Positions 12,369-24,948 of a DNA stretch of 64,000 bases are shown piece by piece (positions within the stretch are counted from its first letter, which is position 1; each line of letters begins with the position of its first letter). The position numbers and the translations under genes were made by a program. The stretch lies in NCBI GenBank assembly GCA_963971285.1, contig OZ020253.1, positions 15,326,528-15,390,527 on the forward strand, read 5' to 3'. The notes below the pieces were generated by a model. That model was not told where the DNA came from and searched no databases. It saw only the letters and a program-made list of their open reading frames with translations. The DNA is from Astropecten irregularis (lineage: Eukaryota > Echinodermata > Asteroidea > Paxillosida > Astropectinidae).

Positions 12369-12582
12369 TATACTTGGATTTTCGGCCCTAAACATGACTT
12401 TGGAATTTGGCAGAGCCAATACTTTCCTGTAGAGTACATGTGGGGCTAAATGTCGTGCAAGTTTCAAGTCGATTGCCTCAGTATTCAGGGAGAAATTTCC
12501 AACTCTAGCGTCAAAAAGTCACTCATGGTCAAAGTGCAGTTTTAATGCGGCCTGCTCGGCGGTCTCGCATAGCGTGTGGTGC
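12369..12582. repeat. P/R mosaic monomer with 3-bp deletion, copy 1
   Basis: The first 20-odd bases are P (CCCTAAAC), the middle is R (GGCAGAGCCAATACTTTCC, ATGTGGGGC) and the 3' half is P again (GGGAGAAATTTCC, CACTCATGG). It also has a private GGGGCTAAATG. Near 12562 GGCGGCCATCTC is shortened to GGCGGTCTC. In the related blocks at 19741 and 23864 the same position is a plain P, so an R tract was probably copied into a P monomer. Confidence 0.85.
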
Positions 12583-13884
12583 TATACTTGGATTTTCGGC
12601 CATGAACATGACTTTGGAATTTGGCAGAGCCAATACTTTCCTGTAGAGTACATGTGGGGCTACATGTCTTGCAAGTTTCAAGTCGATATCCTCAGTATTC
12701 AGGGAAAAATTTCCAACTCTAGCGTCAAAAAGTGTCTCATAGTCTAAGGGCAGTTTTAATGCGGCCTGCTCGGAGGCCTTCACGCATAGCGTGTGGTGAT
12801 ATACTTGGATTTTCGGCCATGAACTTGACTTTGTAATTTGGCACAGCCCATATTTCCCTGTAGAGTACATGTGGGGCTACATGTCGTGCAAGTTTCAAGT
12901 CGATTGCCTCAGTATTCAGGGAAAAATTTCCAACTCTAGGGTCAAAAAGTGTCTCATGGTCAAAGTGCAGTTTTAATGCGGCCTGCTCGGAGGCCTTCAC
13001 GCATAGCTTGTGGTGATATACTTGGATTTTCGGCCCTAAACATGACTTTGGAATTTGTCACAGTCCATATTTTCCTGTACAGTACATTTTGGGCTACATG
13101 TCGTGCAAGTTTCAAGTCGATTGCCTCAGTATTCAGGGAGAAATTTCCAACTCTAGCGTCAAAAAGTCACTCATGGTCAAAGTGCAGTTTTAATGCGGCC
13201 TGCTCGGCGGCCATCTCGCATAGCGTGTGGTGCTATACTTGGATTTTCGGCCATGAACATGACTTTGTAATTTGGCACAGCCAATATTTCCCTGTAGAGT
13301 ACATGTGGGGCTACATGTCGTGCAAGTTTCAAGTCGATTGCCTCAGTATTCAGGGAAAAATTTCCAACTCTAGGGTCAAAAAGTGTCTCATAGTCTAAGT
13401 GCAGTTTTAATGCGGCCTGCTCGGAGGCCTTCACGCATAGCGTGTGGTGATATACTTGGATTTTCGGCCCTAAACATGACTTTGGAATTTGTCACAGTCC
13501 ATATTTTCCTGTACAGTACATTTTGGGCTACCTGTCGTGCAAGTTTCAAGTCGATTGCCTCAGTATTCAGGGAGAAATTTCCAACTCTAGCGTCGAAAAG
13601 TCACTCATGGTCAAAGTGCAGTTTTAATGCGGCCTGCTCGGCGGCCATCTCGCATAGCGTGTGGTGCTATACTTGGATTTTCGGCCATGAACATGACTTT
13701 GGAATTTGGCAGAGCCAATACTTTCCTGTAGAGTACATGTGGGGCTACATGTCGTGCAAGTTTCAAGTCGATTGCCTCCGTATTCAGGGAAAAATTTCCA
13801 ACTCTAGCGTCAAAAAGTGTCTCATAGTCTAAGTGCAGTTTTAATGCAGCCTGCTCGGAGGCCTTCACGCATAGCGTGTGGTGT

Positions 13885-14101
13885 TATACTTGGATTTTCG
13901 GCCATGAACATGACTTTGTAATTTGGCACAGCCCATATTTCCCTGTAGAGTTCATCTGGGGCTCCATGTCGTGCAAGTTTCAAGTCGATTGCCTCAGTAT
14001 TCATGGAGAAATTTCCAACTCTAGCGTCAAAAAGTGTGTCATAGTCTAAGTGCAGTTTTAATGCGGCCTGCTCGGAGGCCTTCACGCATAGCATGTGGTG
14101 C
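13885..14101 (+). repeat. Class V monomer (example)
   Basis: Class V follows a monomer ending GTGGTGT and reads TTTGTAATTTGGCACAGCCC, TAGAGTTCATCTGGGGCTCC, ATTCATGGAGAAATTTCC and GTGTGTCATAG. I place about 16 copies in the window, nearly always in the order R or Q-R chimera, V, S. V is absent after the unit that ends at 51856. Right of 27336 most V copies also carry CCATGTAGAG and ATTTTCAAC, so the class itself evolved in steps along the array. Confidence 0.88.
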
Positions 14102-14752
14102 TATACTTTGATTTTCGGCCATGAACATGACTTTGGAATTTGGCACAGCCCATATGTTCCTGTAGAGTACATCTGGGGCTACATGTCGTGCAAGTTTCTA
14201 GTCGATTGCCTCAGTATTCAGGGAAAAATGTCCAACTCTAGCGTCAAAAAGTGTCTCATAGTCTAAATGCAGTTTTAATGCGGCCTGCTCGGAGGCCTTC
14301 ACGCATAGCGTGTGGTGATATACTTGGATTTTCGGCCATGAACATGACTTTGTAATTTGGCACAGCCCATATTTCCCTGTAGAGTACATGTGGGGCTACA
14401 TGTCGTGCAAGTTTCAAGTCGATTGCCTCAGTATTCAGGGAAAAATTTCCAACTCTAGGGTCAAAAAGTGTCTCATAGTCTAAGTGCAGTTTTAATGCGG
14501 CCTGCTCGGAGGCCTTCACGCATAGCGTGTGGTGATATACTTGGATTTTCGGCCCTAAACATGACTTTGGAATTTGTCACAGTCCATATTTTCCTGTACA
14601 GTACATTTTGGGCTACCTGTCGTGCAAGTTTCAAGTCGATTGCCTCAGTATTCAGGGAGAAATTTCCAACTCTAGCGTCGAAAAGTCACTCATGGTCAAA
14701 GTGCAGTTTTAATGCGGCCTGCTCGGAGGCCTTCACGCATAGCGTGTGGTGC

Positions 14753-17700
14753 TATACTTGGATTTTCGGCCATGAACATGACTTTGGAATTTGGCAGAGC
14801 CAATACTTTCCTGTAGAGTACATGTGGGGCTACATGTCGTGCAAGTTTCAAGTCGATTGCCTCCGTATTCAGGGAAAAATTTCCAACTCTAGCGTCAAAA
14901 AGTGTCTCATAGTCTAAGTGCAGTTTTAATGCGGCCTGCTCGGAGGCCTTCACGCATAGCATGTGGTGCTATACTTTGATTTTCGGCCATGAACATGACT
15001 TTGGAATTTGGCACAGCCCATATGTTCCTGTAGAGTACATCTGGGGCTACATGTCGTGCAAGTTTCTAGTCGATTGCCTCAGTATTCAGTGAAAAATGTC
15101 CAACTCTAGCGTCAAAAAGTGTCTCATAGTCTAAGTGCAGTTTTAATGCGGCCTGCTCGGAGGCCTTCACGCATAGCGTGTGGTGATATACTTGGATTTT
15201 CGGCCATGAACATGACTTTGTAATTTGGCACAGCCCATATTTCCCTGTAGAGTACATGTGGGGCTATATGTCGTGCAAGTTTCAAGTCGATTGCCTCAGT
15301 ATTCAGGGAAAAATTTCCAACTCTAGGGTCAAAAAGTGTCTCATAGTCTAAGTGCAGTTTTAATGCGGCCTGCTCGGAGGCCTTCACGCATAGCGTTTGG
15401 TGATATACTTGGATTTTCGGCCCTAAACATGACTTTGGAATTTGTTACAGTCCATATTTTTCTGTACAGTACATTTTGGGCTACATGTCGTGCAAGTTTC
15501 AAGTCGATTGCCTCAGTATTCAGGGAGAAATTTCCAACTCTAGCGTCGAAAAGTCACTCATGGTCAAAGTGCAGTTTTAATGCGGCCTGCTCGGAGGCCT
15601 TCACGCATAGCTTGTGGTGATATACTTGGATTTTCGGCCCTAAACATGACTTTGGAATTTGGCAGAGCCAATACTTTCCTGTAGAGTACATGTGGGGCTA
15701 AATGTCGTGCAAGTTTCAAGTCGATTGCCTCAGTATTCAGGGAGAAATTTCCAACTCTAGCGTCAAAAAGTCACTCATGGTCAAAGTGCAGTTTTAATGC
15801 GGCCTGCTCGGCGGTCTCGCATAGCGTGTGGTGCTATACTTGGATTTTCGGCCATGAACATGACTTTGGAATTTGGCAGAGCCAATACTTTCCTGTAGAG
15901 TACATGTGGGGCTACATGTCTTGCAAGTTTCAAGTCGATATCCTCAGTATTCAGGGAAAAATTTCCAACTCTAGCGTCAAAAAGTGTCTCATAGTCTAAG
16001 GGCAGTTTTAATGCGGCCTGCTCGGAGGCCTTCACGCATAGCGTGTGGTGATATACTTGGATTTTCGGCCATGAACTTGACTTTGTAATTTGGCACAGCC
16101 CATATTTCCCTGTAGAGTACATGTGGGGCTACATGTCGTGCAAGTTTCAAGTCGATTGCCTCAGTATTCAGGGAAAAATTTCCAACTCTAGGGTCAAAAA
16201 GTGTCTCATGGTCAAAGTGCAGTTTTAATGCGGCCTGCTCGGAGGCCTTCACGCATAGCTTGTGGTGATATACTTGGATTTTCGGCCCTAAACATGACTT
16301 TGGAATTTGTCACAGTCCATATTTTCCTGTACAGTACATTTTGGGCTACATGTCGTGCAAGTTTCAAGTCGATTGCCTCAGTATTCAGGGAGAAATTTCC
16401 AACTCTAGCGTCAAAAAGTCACTCATGGTCAAAGTGCAGTTTTAATGCGGCCTGCTCGGCGGCCATCTCGCATAGCGTGTGGTGCTATACTTGGATTTTC
16501 GGCCATGAACATGACTTTGTAATTTGGCACAGCCAATATTTCCCTGTAGAGTACATGTGGGGCTACATGTCGTGCAAGTTTCAAGTCGATTGCCTCAGTA
16601 TTCAGGGAAAAATTTCCAACTCTAGGGTCAAAAAGTGTCTCATAGTCTAAGTGCAGTTTTAATGCGGCCTGCTCGGAGGCCTTCACGCATAGCGTGTGGT
16701 GATATACTTGGATTTTCGGCCCTAAACATGACTTTGGAATTTGTCACAGTCCATATTTTCCTGTACAGTACATTTTGGGCTACCTGTCGTGCAAGTTTCA
16801 AGTCGATTGCCTCAGTATTCAGGGAGAAATTTCCAACTCTAGCGTCGAAAAGTCACTCATGGTCAAAGTGCAGTTTTAATGCGGCCTGCTCGGCGGCCAT
16901 CTCGCATAGCGTGTGGTGCTATACTTGGATTTTCGGCCATGAACATGACTTTGGAATTTGGCAGAGCCAATACTTTCCTGTAGAGTACATGTGGGGCTAC
17001 ATGTCGTGCAAGTTTCAAGTCGATTGCCTCCGTATTCAGGGAAAAATTTCCAACTCTAGCGTCAAAAAGTGTCTCATAGTCTAAGTGCAGTTTTAATGCA
17101 GCCTGCTCGGAGGCCTTCACGCATAGCGTGTGGTGTTATACTTGGATTTTCGGCCATGAACATGACTTTGTAATTTGGCACAGCCCATATTTCCCTGTAG
17201 AGTTCATCTGGGGCTCCATGTCGTGCAAGTTTCAAGTCGATTGCCTCAGTATTCATGGAGAAATTTCCAACTCTAGCGTCAAAAAGTGTGTCATAGTCTA
17301 AGTGCAGTTTTAATGCGGCCTGCTCGGAGGCCTTCACGCATAGCATGTGGTGCTATACTTTGATTTTCGGCCATGAACATGACTTTGGAATTTGGCACAG
17401 CCCATATGTTCCTGTAGAGTACATCTGGGGCTACATGTCGTGCAAGTTTCTAGTCGATTGCCTCAGTATTCAGGGAAAAATGTCCAACTCTAGCGTCAAA
17501 AAGTGTCTCATAGTCTAAATGCAGTTTTAATGCGGCCTGCTCGGAGGCCTTCACGCATAGCGTGTGGTGATATACTTGGATTTTCGGCCATGAACATGAC
17601 TTTGTAATTTGGCACAGCCCATATTTCCCTGTAGAGTACATGTGGGGCTACATGTCGTGCAAGTTTCAAGTCGATTGCCTCAGTATTCAGGGAAAAATTT

Positions 17701-18004
17701 CCAACTCTAGGGTCAAAAAGTGTCTCATAGTCTAAGTGCAGTTTTAATGCGGCCTGCTCGGAGGCCTTCACGCATAGCGTGTGGTGATATACTTGGATTT
17801 TCGGCCCTAAACATGACTTTGGAATTTGTCACAGTCCATATTTTCCTGTACAGTACATTTTGGGCTACCTGTCGTGCAAGTTTCAAGTCGATTGCCTCAG
17901 TATTCAGGGAGAAATTTCCAACTCTAGCGTCGAAAAGTCACTCATGGTCAAAGTGCAGTTTTAATGCGGCCTGCTCGGAGGCCTTCACGCATAGCGTGTG
18001 GTGA
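14753..18004. repeat. 15-monomer unit, copy 2
   Basis: A near-perfect tandem copy of 11501-14752, offset 3252 bp, including the same 3-bp loss near 15814 and all marker variants. The junction at 14752 is informative. The monomer before it ends GGAGGCCTTCAC like the last P of copy 2 but has C as its last base, like the Q' monomer before copy 1. The exchange point therefore lies within the last roughly 15 bp of the monomer. Confidence 0.9.
15621..15834. repeat. P/R mosaic monomer with 3-bp deletion, copy 2
   Basis: The counterpart of 12369-12582 in the second 15-monomer unit, with the same mosaic and the same deletion. Because both copies share these events, the conversion and the deletion came before the 15-monomer duplication. 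Confidence 0.87.
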
Positions 18005-19306
18005 TATACTTGGATTTTCGGCCCTTAACATGACTTTGGAATTTGTCACAGTCCATATTTTCCTGTACAGTACATTTTGGGCTACCTGTCGTGCAAGTTT
18101 CAAGTCGATTGCCTCAGTATTCAGGGAGAAATTTCCAACTCTAGCGTCGAAAAGTCACTCATGGTCAAAGTGCAGTTTTAATGCGGCCTGCTCGGAGGCC
18201 TTCACGCATAGCGTGTGGTGATATACTTGGATTTTCGGCCCTTAACATGACTTTGGAATTTGTCACAGTCCATATTTTCCTGTACAGTACATTTTGGGCT
18301 ACATGTCGTGCAAGTTTCAAGTCGATTGCCTCAGTATTCAGGGAGAAATTTCCAACTCTAGCGTCAAAAAGTCACTCATGGTCAAAGTGCAGTTTTAATG
18401 CGGCCTGCTCGGCGGCCATCTCGCATAGCGTGTGGTGCTATACTTGGATTTTCGGCCATGAACATGACTTTGTAATTTGGCACAGCCCATATTTCCCTGT
18501 AGAGTACATGTGGGGCTACATGTCGTGCAAGTTTCAAGTCGATTGCCTCAGTATTCAGGGAGAAATTTCCAACTCTAGCGTCGAAAAGTCACTCATGGTC
18601 AAAGTGCAGTTTTAATGCGGCCTGCTCGGCGGCCATCTCGCATAGCGTGTGGTGCTATACTTGGATTTTCGGCCATGAACATGACTTTGGAATTTGGCAG
18701 AGCCAATACTTTCCTGTAGAGTACATGTGGGGCTACATGTCGTGCAAGTTTCAAGTCGATTGCCTCCATATTCAGGGAAAAATTTCCAACTCTAGCGTCA
18801 AAAAGTGTCTCATAGTCTAAGTGCAGTTTTAATGCAGCCTGCTCGGAGGCCTTCACGCATAGCGTGTGGTGTTATACTTGGATTTTCGGCCATGAACATG
18901 ACTTTGTAATTTGGCACAGCCCATATTTCCCTGTAGAGTTCATCTGGGGCTCCATGTCGTGCAAGTTTCAAGTCGATTACCTCAGTATTCATGGAGAAAT
19001 TTCCAACTCTAGCGTCAAAAAGTGTGTCATAGTCTAAGTGCAGTTTTAATGCGGCCTGCTCGGAGGCCTTCACGCATAGCATGTGGTGCTATACTTTGAT
19101 TTTCGGCCATGAACATGACTTTGGAATTTGGCACAGCCCATATGTTCCTGTAGAGTTCATCTGGGGCTACATGTCGTGCAAGTTTCTAGTCGATTGCCTC
19201 AGTATTCAGGGAAAAATGTCCAACTCTAGCGTCAAAAAGTGTCTCATAGTCTAAGTGCAGTTTTAATGCGGCCTGCTCGGAGGCCTTCACGCATAGCGTG
19301 TGGTGA
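18005..19306. repeat. Linking segment P-P-Q'-R-V-S
   Basis: Six monomers. The second P and the Q' (18222-18655) match the left-domain pair at 11067-11500 (CCCTTAAC, then a Q' with GTCGAAAAGTCACTC). The first P (18005) joins CCCTTAAC to the CTACCTGTCG and GTCGAAAAG of the previous P, so it appears chimeric. This returns left-domain monomers to the array right of the 15-monomer units. Confidence 0.82.
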
Positions 19307-20825
19307 TATACTTGGATTTTCGGCCATGAACATGACTTTGTAATTTGGCACAGCCCATATTTCCCTGTAGAGTACATGTGGGGCTATATGTCGTGCAAGT
19401 TTCAAGTCGATTGCCTCAGTATTCAGGGAAAAATTTCCAACTCTAGGGTCAAAAAGTGTCTCATAGTCTAAGTGCAGTTTTAATGCGGCCTGCTCGGAGG
19501 CCTTCACGCATAGCGTGTGGTGATATACTTGGATTTTCGGCCCTAAACATGACTTTGGAATTTGTTACAGTCCATATTTTTCTGTACAGTACATTTTGGG
19601 CTACATGTCGTGCAAGTTTCAAGTCGATTGCCTCAGTATTCAGGGAGAAATTTCCAACTCTAGCGTCGAAAAGTCACTCATGGTCAAAGTGCAGTTTTAA
19701 TGCGGCCTGCTCGGAGGCCTTCACGCATAGCTTGTGGTGATATACTTGGATTTTCGGCCCTAAACATGACTTTGGAATTTGTCACAGTCCATATTTTCCT
19801 GTACAGTACATTTTGGGCTACATGTCGTGCAAGTTTCAAGTCGATTGCCTCAGTATTCAGGGAGAAATTTCCAACTCTAGCGTCAAAAAGTCACTCATGG
19901 TCAAAGTGCAGTTTTAATGCGGCCTGCTCGGCGGCCATCTCGCATAGCGTGTGGTGCTATACTTGGATTTTCGGCCATGAACATGACTTTGGAATTTGGC
20001 AGAGCCAATACTTTCCTGTAGAGTACATGTGGGGCTACATGTCGTGCAAGTTTCAAGTCGATATCCTCAGTATTCAGGGAAAAATTTCCAACTCTAGCGT
20101 CAAAAAGTGTCTCATAGTCTAAGGGCAGTTTTAATGCGGCCTGCTCGGAGGCCTTCACGCATAGCGTGTGGTGATATACTTGGATTTTCGGCCATGAACT
20201 TGACTTTGTAATTTGGCACAGCCCATATTTCCCTGTAGAGTACATGTGGGGCTACATGTCGTGCAAGTTTCAAGTCGATTGCCTCAGTATTCAGGGAAAA
20301 ATTTCCAACTCTAGGGTCAAAAAGTGTCTCATGGTCAAAGTGCAGTTTTAATGCGGCCTGCTCGGAGGCCTTCACGCATAGCTTGTGGTGATATACTTGG
20401 ATTTTCGGCCCTAAACATGACATTGGAATTTGTAACAGTCCATATTTTCCTGTACAGTACATTTTGGGCTACATGTCGTGCAAGTTTCAAGTCGATTGCC
20501 TCAGTATTCAGGGAGAAATTTCCAACTCTAGTGTCAAAAAGTCACTTATGGTCAAAGTGCAGTTTTAATGCGGCCTGCTCGGCGGCCATCTCGCATAGCG
20601 TGTGGTGCTATACTTGGATTTTCGGCCATGAACATGACTTTGTAATTTGGCACAGCCAATATTTCCCTGTAGAGTACATGTGGGGCTACATGTCGTGCAA
20701 GTTTCAAGTCGATTGCCTCAGTATTCAGGGAAAAATTTCCAACTCTAGGGTCAAAAAGTGTCTCATAGTCTAAGTGCAGTTTTAATGCGGCCTGCTCGGA
20801 GGCTTTCACGCATAGCGTGTGGTGA
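19090..20825. repeat. Eight-monomer block, copy 1 (S-Q-P-P-R-Q-P-Q)
   Basis: Carries GAGTTCATCTGGGG, GGGGCTATATGTC, CATATTTTTCTG, GTCGATATCC, GAACTTGAC, TTGTAACAGTCC and CTAGTGTCAAAAAG. The same set of variants recurs 4123 bp (19 monomers) later. It resembles the first half of the 15-monomer unit but without the P/R mosaic and its deletion. Confidence 0.87.
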
Positions 20826-22127
20826 TATACTTGGATTTTCGGCCCTAAACATGACTTTGGAATTTGTTACAGTCCATATTTTCCTGTACAGTACATTTTG
20901 GGCTACATGTCGTGCAAGTTTCAAGTCGATTGCCTCAGTATTCAGGGAGAAATTTCCAACTCTAGCGTCGAAAAGTCACTCATGGTCAAAGTGCAGTTTT
21001 AATGCGGCCTGCTCGGAGGCCTTCACGCATAGCTTGTGGTGATATACTTGGATTTTCGGCCCTAAACATGACTTTGGAATTTGTCACAGTCCATATTTTC
21101 CTGTACAGTACATTTTGGGCTACATGTCGTGCAAGTTTCAAGTCGATTGCCTCAGTATTCAGGGAGAAATTTCCAACTCTAGCGTCGAAAAGTCACTCAT
21201 GGTCAAAGTGCAGTTTTAATGCGGCCTGCTCGGAGGCCTTCTCTCATAGCGTGTGGTGCTATACTTGGATTTTCGGCCATGAACATGACTTTGGAATTTG
21301 GCAGAGCCAAAACTTTCCTGTAGAGTACATGTGGGGCTACATGTCGTGCAAGTTTCAAGTCGATTGCCTCAGTATTCAGGGAAAAATTTCCAACTCTAGC
21401 GTCAAAAAGTGTCTCATAGTCTAAGTGCAGTTTTAATGCAGCCTGCTCGGAGGCCTTCACGCATAGCGTGTGGTGTTATACTTGGATTTTCGGCCATGAA
21501 CATGACTTTGGAATTTGGCACAGCCCATATGTTCCTGTAGAGTACATCTGGGGCTACATGTCGTGCAAGTTTCTAGTCGATTGCCTCAGTATTCAGGGAA
21601 AAATGTCCAACTCTAGCGTCAAAAAGTGTCTCATAGTCTAAGTGCAGTTTTAATGCGGCCTGCTCGGAGGCCTTCACGCATAGCGTGTGGTGATATACTT
21701 GGATTTTCGGCCCTAAACATGACTTTGGAATTTGTCACAGTCCATATTTTCCTGTACAGTACATTTTGGGCTACATGTCGTGCAAGTGTCAAGTCGATTG
21801 CCTCAGTATTCAGGGAGAAATTTCCAACTCTAGCGTCGAAAAGTCACTCATGGTCAAAGTGCAGTTTTAATGCGGCCTGCTCGGCGGCCATCTCGCATAG
21901 CGTGTGGTGCTATACTTGGATTTTCGGCCATGAACATGACTTTGGAATTTGGCAGAGCCAATACTTTCCTGTAGAGTACATGTGGGGCTACATGTCGTGC
22001 AAGTTTCAAGTCGATTGCCTCAGTATTCAGGGAAAAATTTCCAACTCTAGGGTCAAAAAGTGTCTCATAGTCTAAGTGCAGTTTTAATGCGGCCTGCTCG
22101 GAGGCTTTCACGCATAGCGTGTGGTGA
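20826..22127. repeat. Six-monomer block P-P-R-S-P-R
   Basis: Marks: preceded by GGAGGCTTTCAC, contains GGCCTTCTCTCATAG near 21237, GCCAAAACTTTCC near 21308, and AAGTGTCAAG near 21787. The same block follows immediately at 22128 and again at 26034. The S here starts TATACTTGGATTTT, not TTTGATTTT, so the S class mark at the start is not obligatory. Confidence 0.87.
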
Positions 22128-23429
22128 TATACTTGGATTTTCGGCCCTAAACATGACTTTGGAATTTGTTACAGTCCATATTTTCCTGTACAGTACATTT
22201 TGGGCTACATGTCGTGCAAGTTTCAAGTCGATTGCCTCAGTATTCAGGGAGAAATTTCCAACTCTAGCGTCGAAAAGTCACTCATGGTCAAAGTGCAGTT
22301 TTAATGCGGCCTGCTCGGAGGCCTTCACGCATAGCTTGTGGTGATATACTTGGATTTTCGGCCCTAAACATGACTTTGGAATTTGTCACAGTCCATATTT
22401 TCCTGTACAGTACATTTTGGGCTACATGTCGTGCAAGTTTCAAGTCGATTGCCTCAGTATTCAGGGAGAAATTTCCAACTCTAGCGTCGAAAAGTCACTC
22501 ATGGTCAAAGTGCAGTTTTAATGCGGCCTGCTCGGAGGCCTTCTCTCATAGCGTGTGGTGCTATACTTGGATTTTCGGCCATGAACATGACTTTGGAATT
22601 TGGCAGAGCCAAAACTTTCCTGTAGAGTACATGTGGGGCTACATGTCGTGCAAGTTTCAAGTCGATTGCCTCAGTATTCAGGGAAAAATTTCCAACTCTA
22701 GCGTCAAAAAGTGTCTCATAGTCTAAGTGCAGTTTTAATGCAGCCTGCTCGGAGGCCTTCACGCATAGCGTGTGGTGTTATACTTGGATTTTCGGCCATG
22801 AACATGACTTTGGAATTTGGCACAGCCCATATGTTCCTGTAGAGTACATCTGGGGCTACATGTCGTGCAAGTTTCTAGTCGATTGCCTCAGTATTCAGGG
22901 AAAAATGTCCAACTCTAGCGTCAAAAAGTGTCTCATAGTCTAAGTGCAGTTTTAATGCGGCCTGCTCGGAGGCCTTCACGCATAGCGTGTGGTGATATAC
23001 TTGGATTTTCGGCCCTAAACATGACTTTGGAATTTGTCACAGTCCATATTTTCCTGTACAGTACATTTTGGGCTACATGTCGTGCAAGTGTCAAGTCGAT
23101 TGCCTCAGTATTCAGGGAGAAATTTCCAACTCTAGCGTCGAAAAGTCACTCATGGTCAAAGTGCAGTTTTAATGCGGCCTGCTCGGCGGCCATCTCGCAT
23201 AGCGTGTGGTGCTATACTTGGATTTTCGGCCATGAACATGACTTTGGAATTTGGCACAGCCCATATGTTCCTGTAGAGTTCATCTGGGGCTACATGTCGT
23301 GCAAGTTTCTAGTCGATTGCCTCAGTATTCAGGGAAAAATGTCCAACTCTAGCGTCAAAAAGTGTCTCATAGTCTAAGTGCAGTTTTAATGCGGCCTGCT
23401 CGGAGGCCTTCACGCATAGCGTGTGGTGA
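22128..23429. repeat. Six-monomer block, second copy with altered last member
   Basis: Repeats 20826-22127 at an offset of 1302 bp for five monomers. The sixth (23213-23429) is an S with GAGTTCATCTGGGG instead of an R, and it opens the second copy of the eight-monomer block. The switch from R to S marks an exchange junction within or next to this monomer. Confidence 0.85.
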
Positions 23430-24948
23430 TATACTTGGATTTTCGGCCATGAACATGACTTTGTAATTTGGCACAGCCCATATTTCCCTGTAGAGTACAT
23501 GTGGGGCTATATGTCGTGCAAGTTTCAAGTCGATTGCCTCAGTATTCAGGGAAAAATTTCCAACTCTAGGGTCAAAAAGTGTCTCATAGTCTAAGTGCAG
23601 TTTTAATGCGGCCTGCTCGGAGGCCTTCACGCATAGCGTGTGGTGATATACTTGGATTTTCGGCCCTAAACATGACTTTGGAATTTGTTACAGTCCATAT
23701 TTTTCTGTACAGTACATTTTGGGCTACATGTCGTGCAAGTTTCAAGTCGATTGCCTCAGTATTCAGGGAGAAATTTCCAACTCTAGCGTCGAAAAGTCAC
23801 TCATGGTCAAAGTGCAGTTTTAATGCGGCCTGCTCGGAGGCCTTCACGCATAGCTTGTGGTGATATACTTGGATTTTCGGCCCTAAACATGACTTTGGAA
23901 TTTGTCACAGTCCATATTTTCCTGTACAGTACATTTTGGGCTACATGTCGTGCAAGTTTCAAGTCGATTGCCTCAGTATTCAGGGAGAAATTTCCAACTC
24001 TAGCGTCAAAAAGTCACTCATGGTCAAAGTGCAGTTTTAATGCGGCCTGCTCGGCGGCCATCTCGCATAGCGTGTGGTGCTATACTTGGATTTTCGGCCA
24101 TGAACATGACTTTGGAATTTGGCAGAGCCAATACTTTCCTGTAGAGTACATGTGGGGCTACATGTCGTGCAAGTTTCAAGTCGATATCCTCAGTATTCAG
24201 GGAAAAATTTCCAACTCTAGCGTCAAAAAGTGTCTCATAGTCTAAGGGCAGTTTTAATGCGGCCTGCTCGGAGGCCTTCACGCATAGCGTGTGGTGATAT
24301 ACTTGGATTTTCGGCCATGAACTTGACTTTGTAATTTGGCACAGCCCATATTTCCCTGTAGAGTACATGTGGGGCTACATGTCGTGCAAGTTTCAAGTCG
24401 ATTGCCTCAGTATTCAGGGAAAAATTTCCAACTCTAGGGTCAAAAAGTGTCTCATGGTCAAAGTGCAGTTTTAATGCGGCCTGCTCGGAGGCCTTCACGC
24501 ATAGCTTGTGGTGATATACTTGGATTTTCGGCCCTAAACATGACTTTGGAATTTGTAACAGTCCATATTTTCCTGTACAGTACATTTTGGGCTACATGTC
24601 GTGCAAGTTTCAAGTCGATTGCCTCAGTATTCAGGGAGAAATTTCCAACTCTAGTGTCAAAAAGTCACTTATGGTCAAAGTGCAGTTTTAATGCGGCCTG
24701 CTCGGCGGCCATCTCGCATAGCGTGTGGTGCTATACTTGGATTTTCGGCCATGAACATGACTTTGTAATTTGGCACAGCCAATATTTCCCTGTAGAGTAC
24801 ATGTGGGGCTACATGTCGTGCAAGTTTCAAGTCGATTGCCTCAGTATTCAGGGAAAAATTTCCAACTCTAGGGTCAAAAAGTGTCTCATAGTCTAAGTGC
24901 AGTTTTAATGCGGCCTGCTCGGAGGCCTTCACGCATAGCGTGTGGTGA
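23213..24948. repeat. Eight-monomer block, copy 2
   Basis: Matches 19090-20825 at an offset of 4123 bp through all eight monomers. One visible difference is ACATGACATTGG (20418 region) versus ACATGACTTTGG in this copy. Right of it the two regions part: 24949 continues P-R-V-S-S, whereas 20826 continues with the six-monomer block. Confidence 0.86.

Larger units (their letters stand above)
11501..14752. repeat. 15-monomer unit, copy 1
   Basis: Order: R-S-Q-P-(P/R)-R-Q-P-Q-P-R-V-S-Q-P. Length is 3252 bp, which is 15 x 217 minus 3. Marks shared with copy 2 include ATTCAGTGAAAAATG near 11832, GGGGCTATATGTC near 12009, AGCGTTTGG near 12139, GTCGATATCC near 12683 and GAACTTGAC near 12823. The fifth monomer is a mosaic and lacks 3 bp. 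Confidence 0.9.

Noticed and set aside
12949-13398. 149-codon plus-strand ORF, and dozens of close copies beginning MSHSLSAVLMRPARR
   Set aside because: It spans about two monomers, changes frame with the 217-bp period, and has equally long antisense ORFs in the same DNA. No domain or codon bias is visible. It is a by-product of the satellite.
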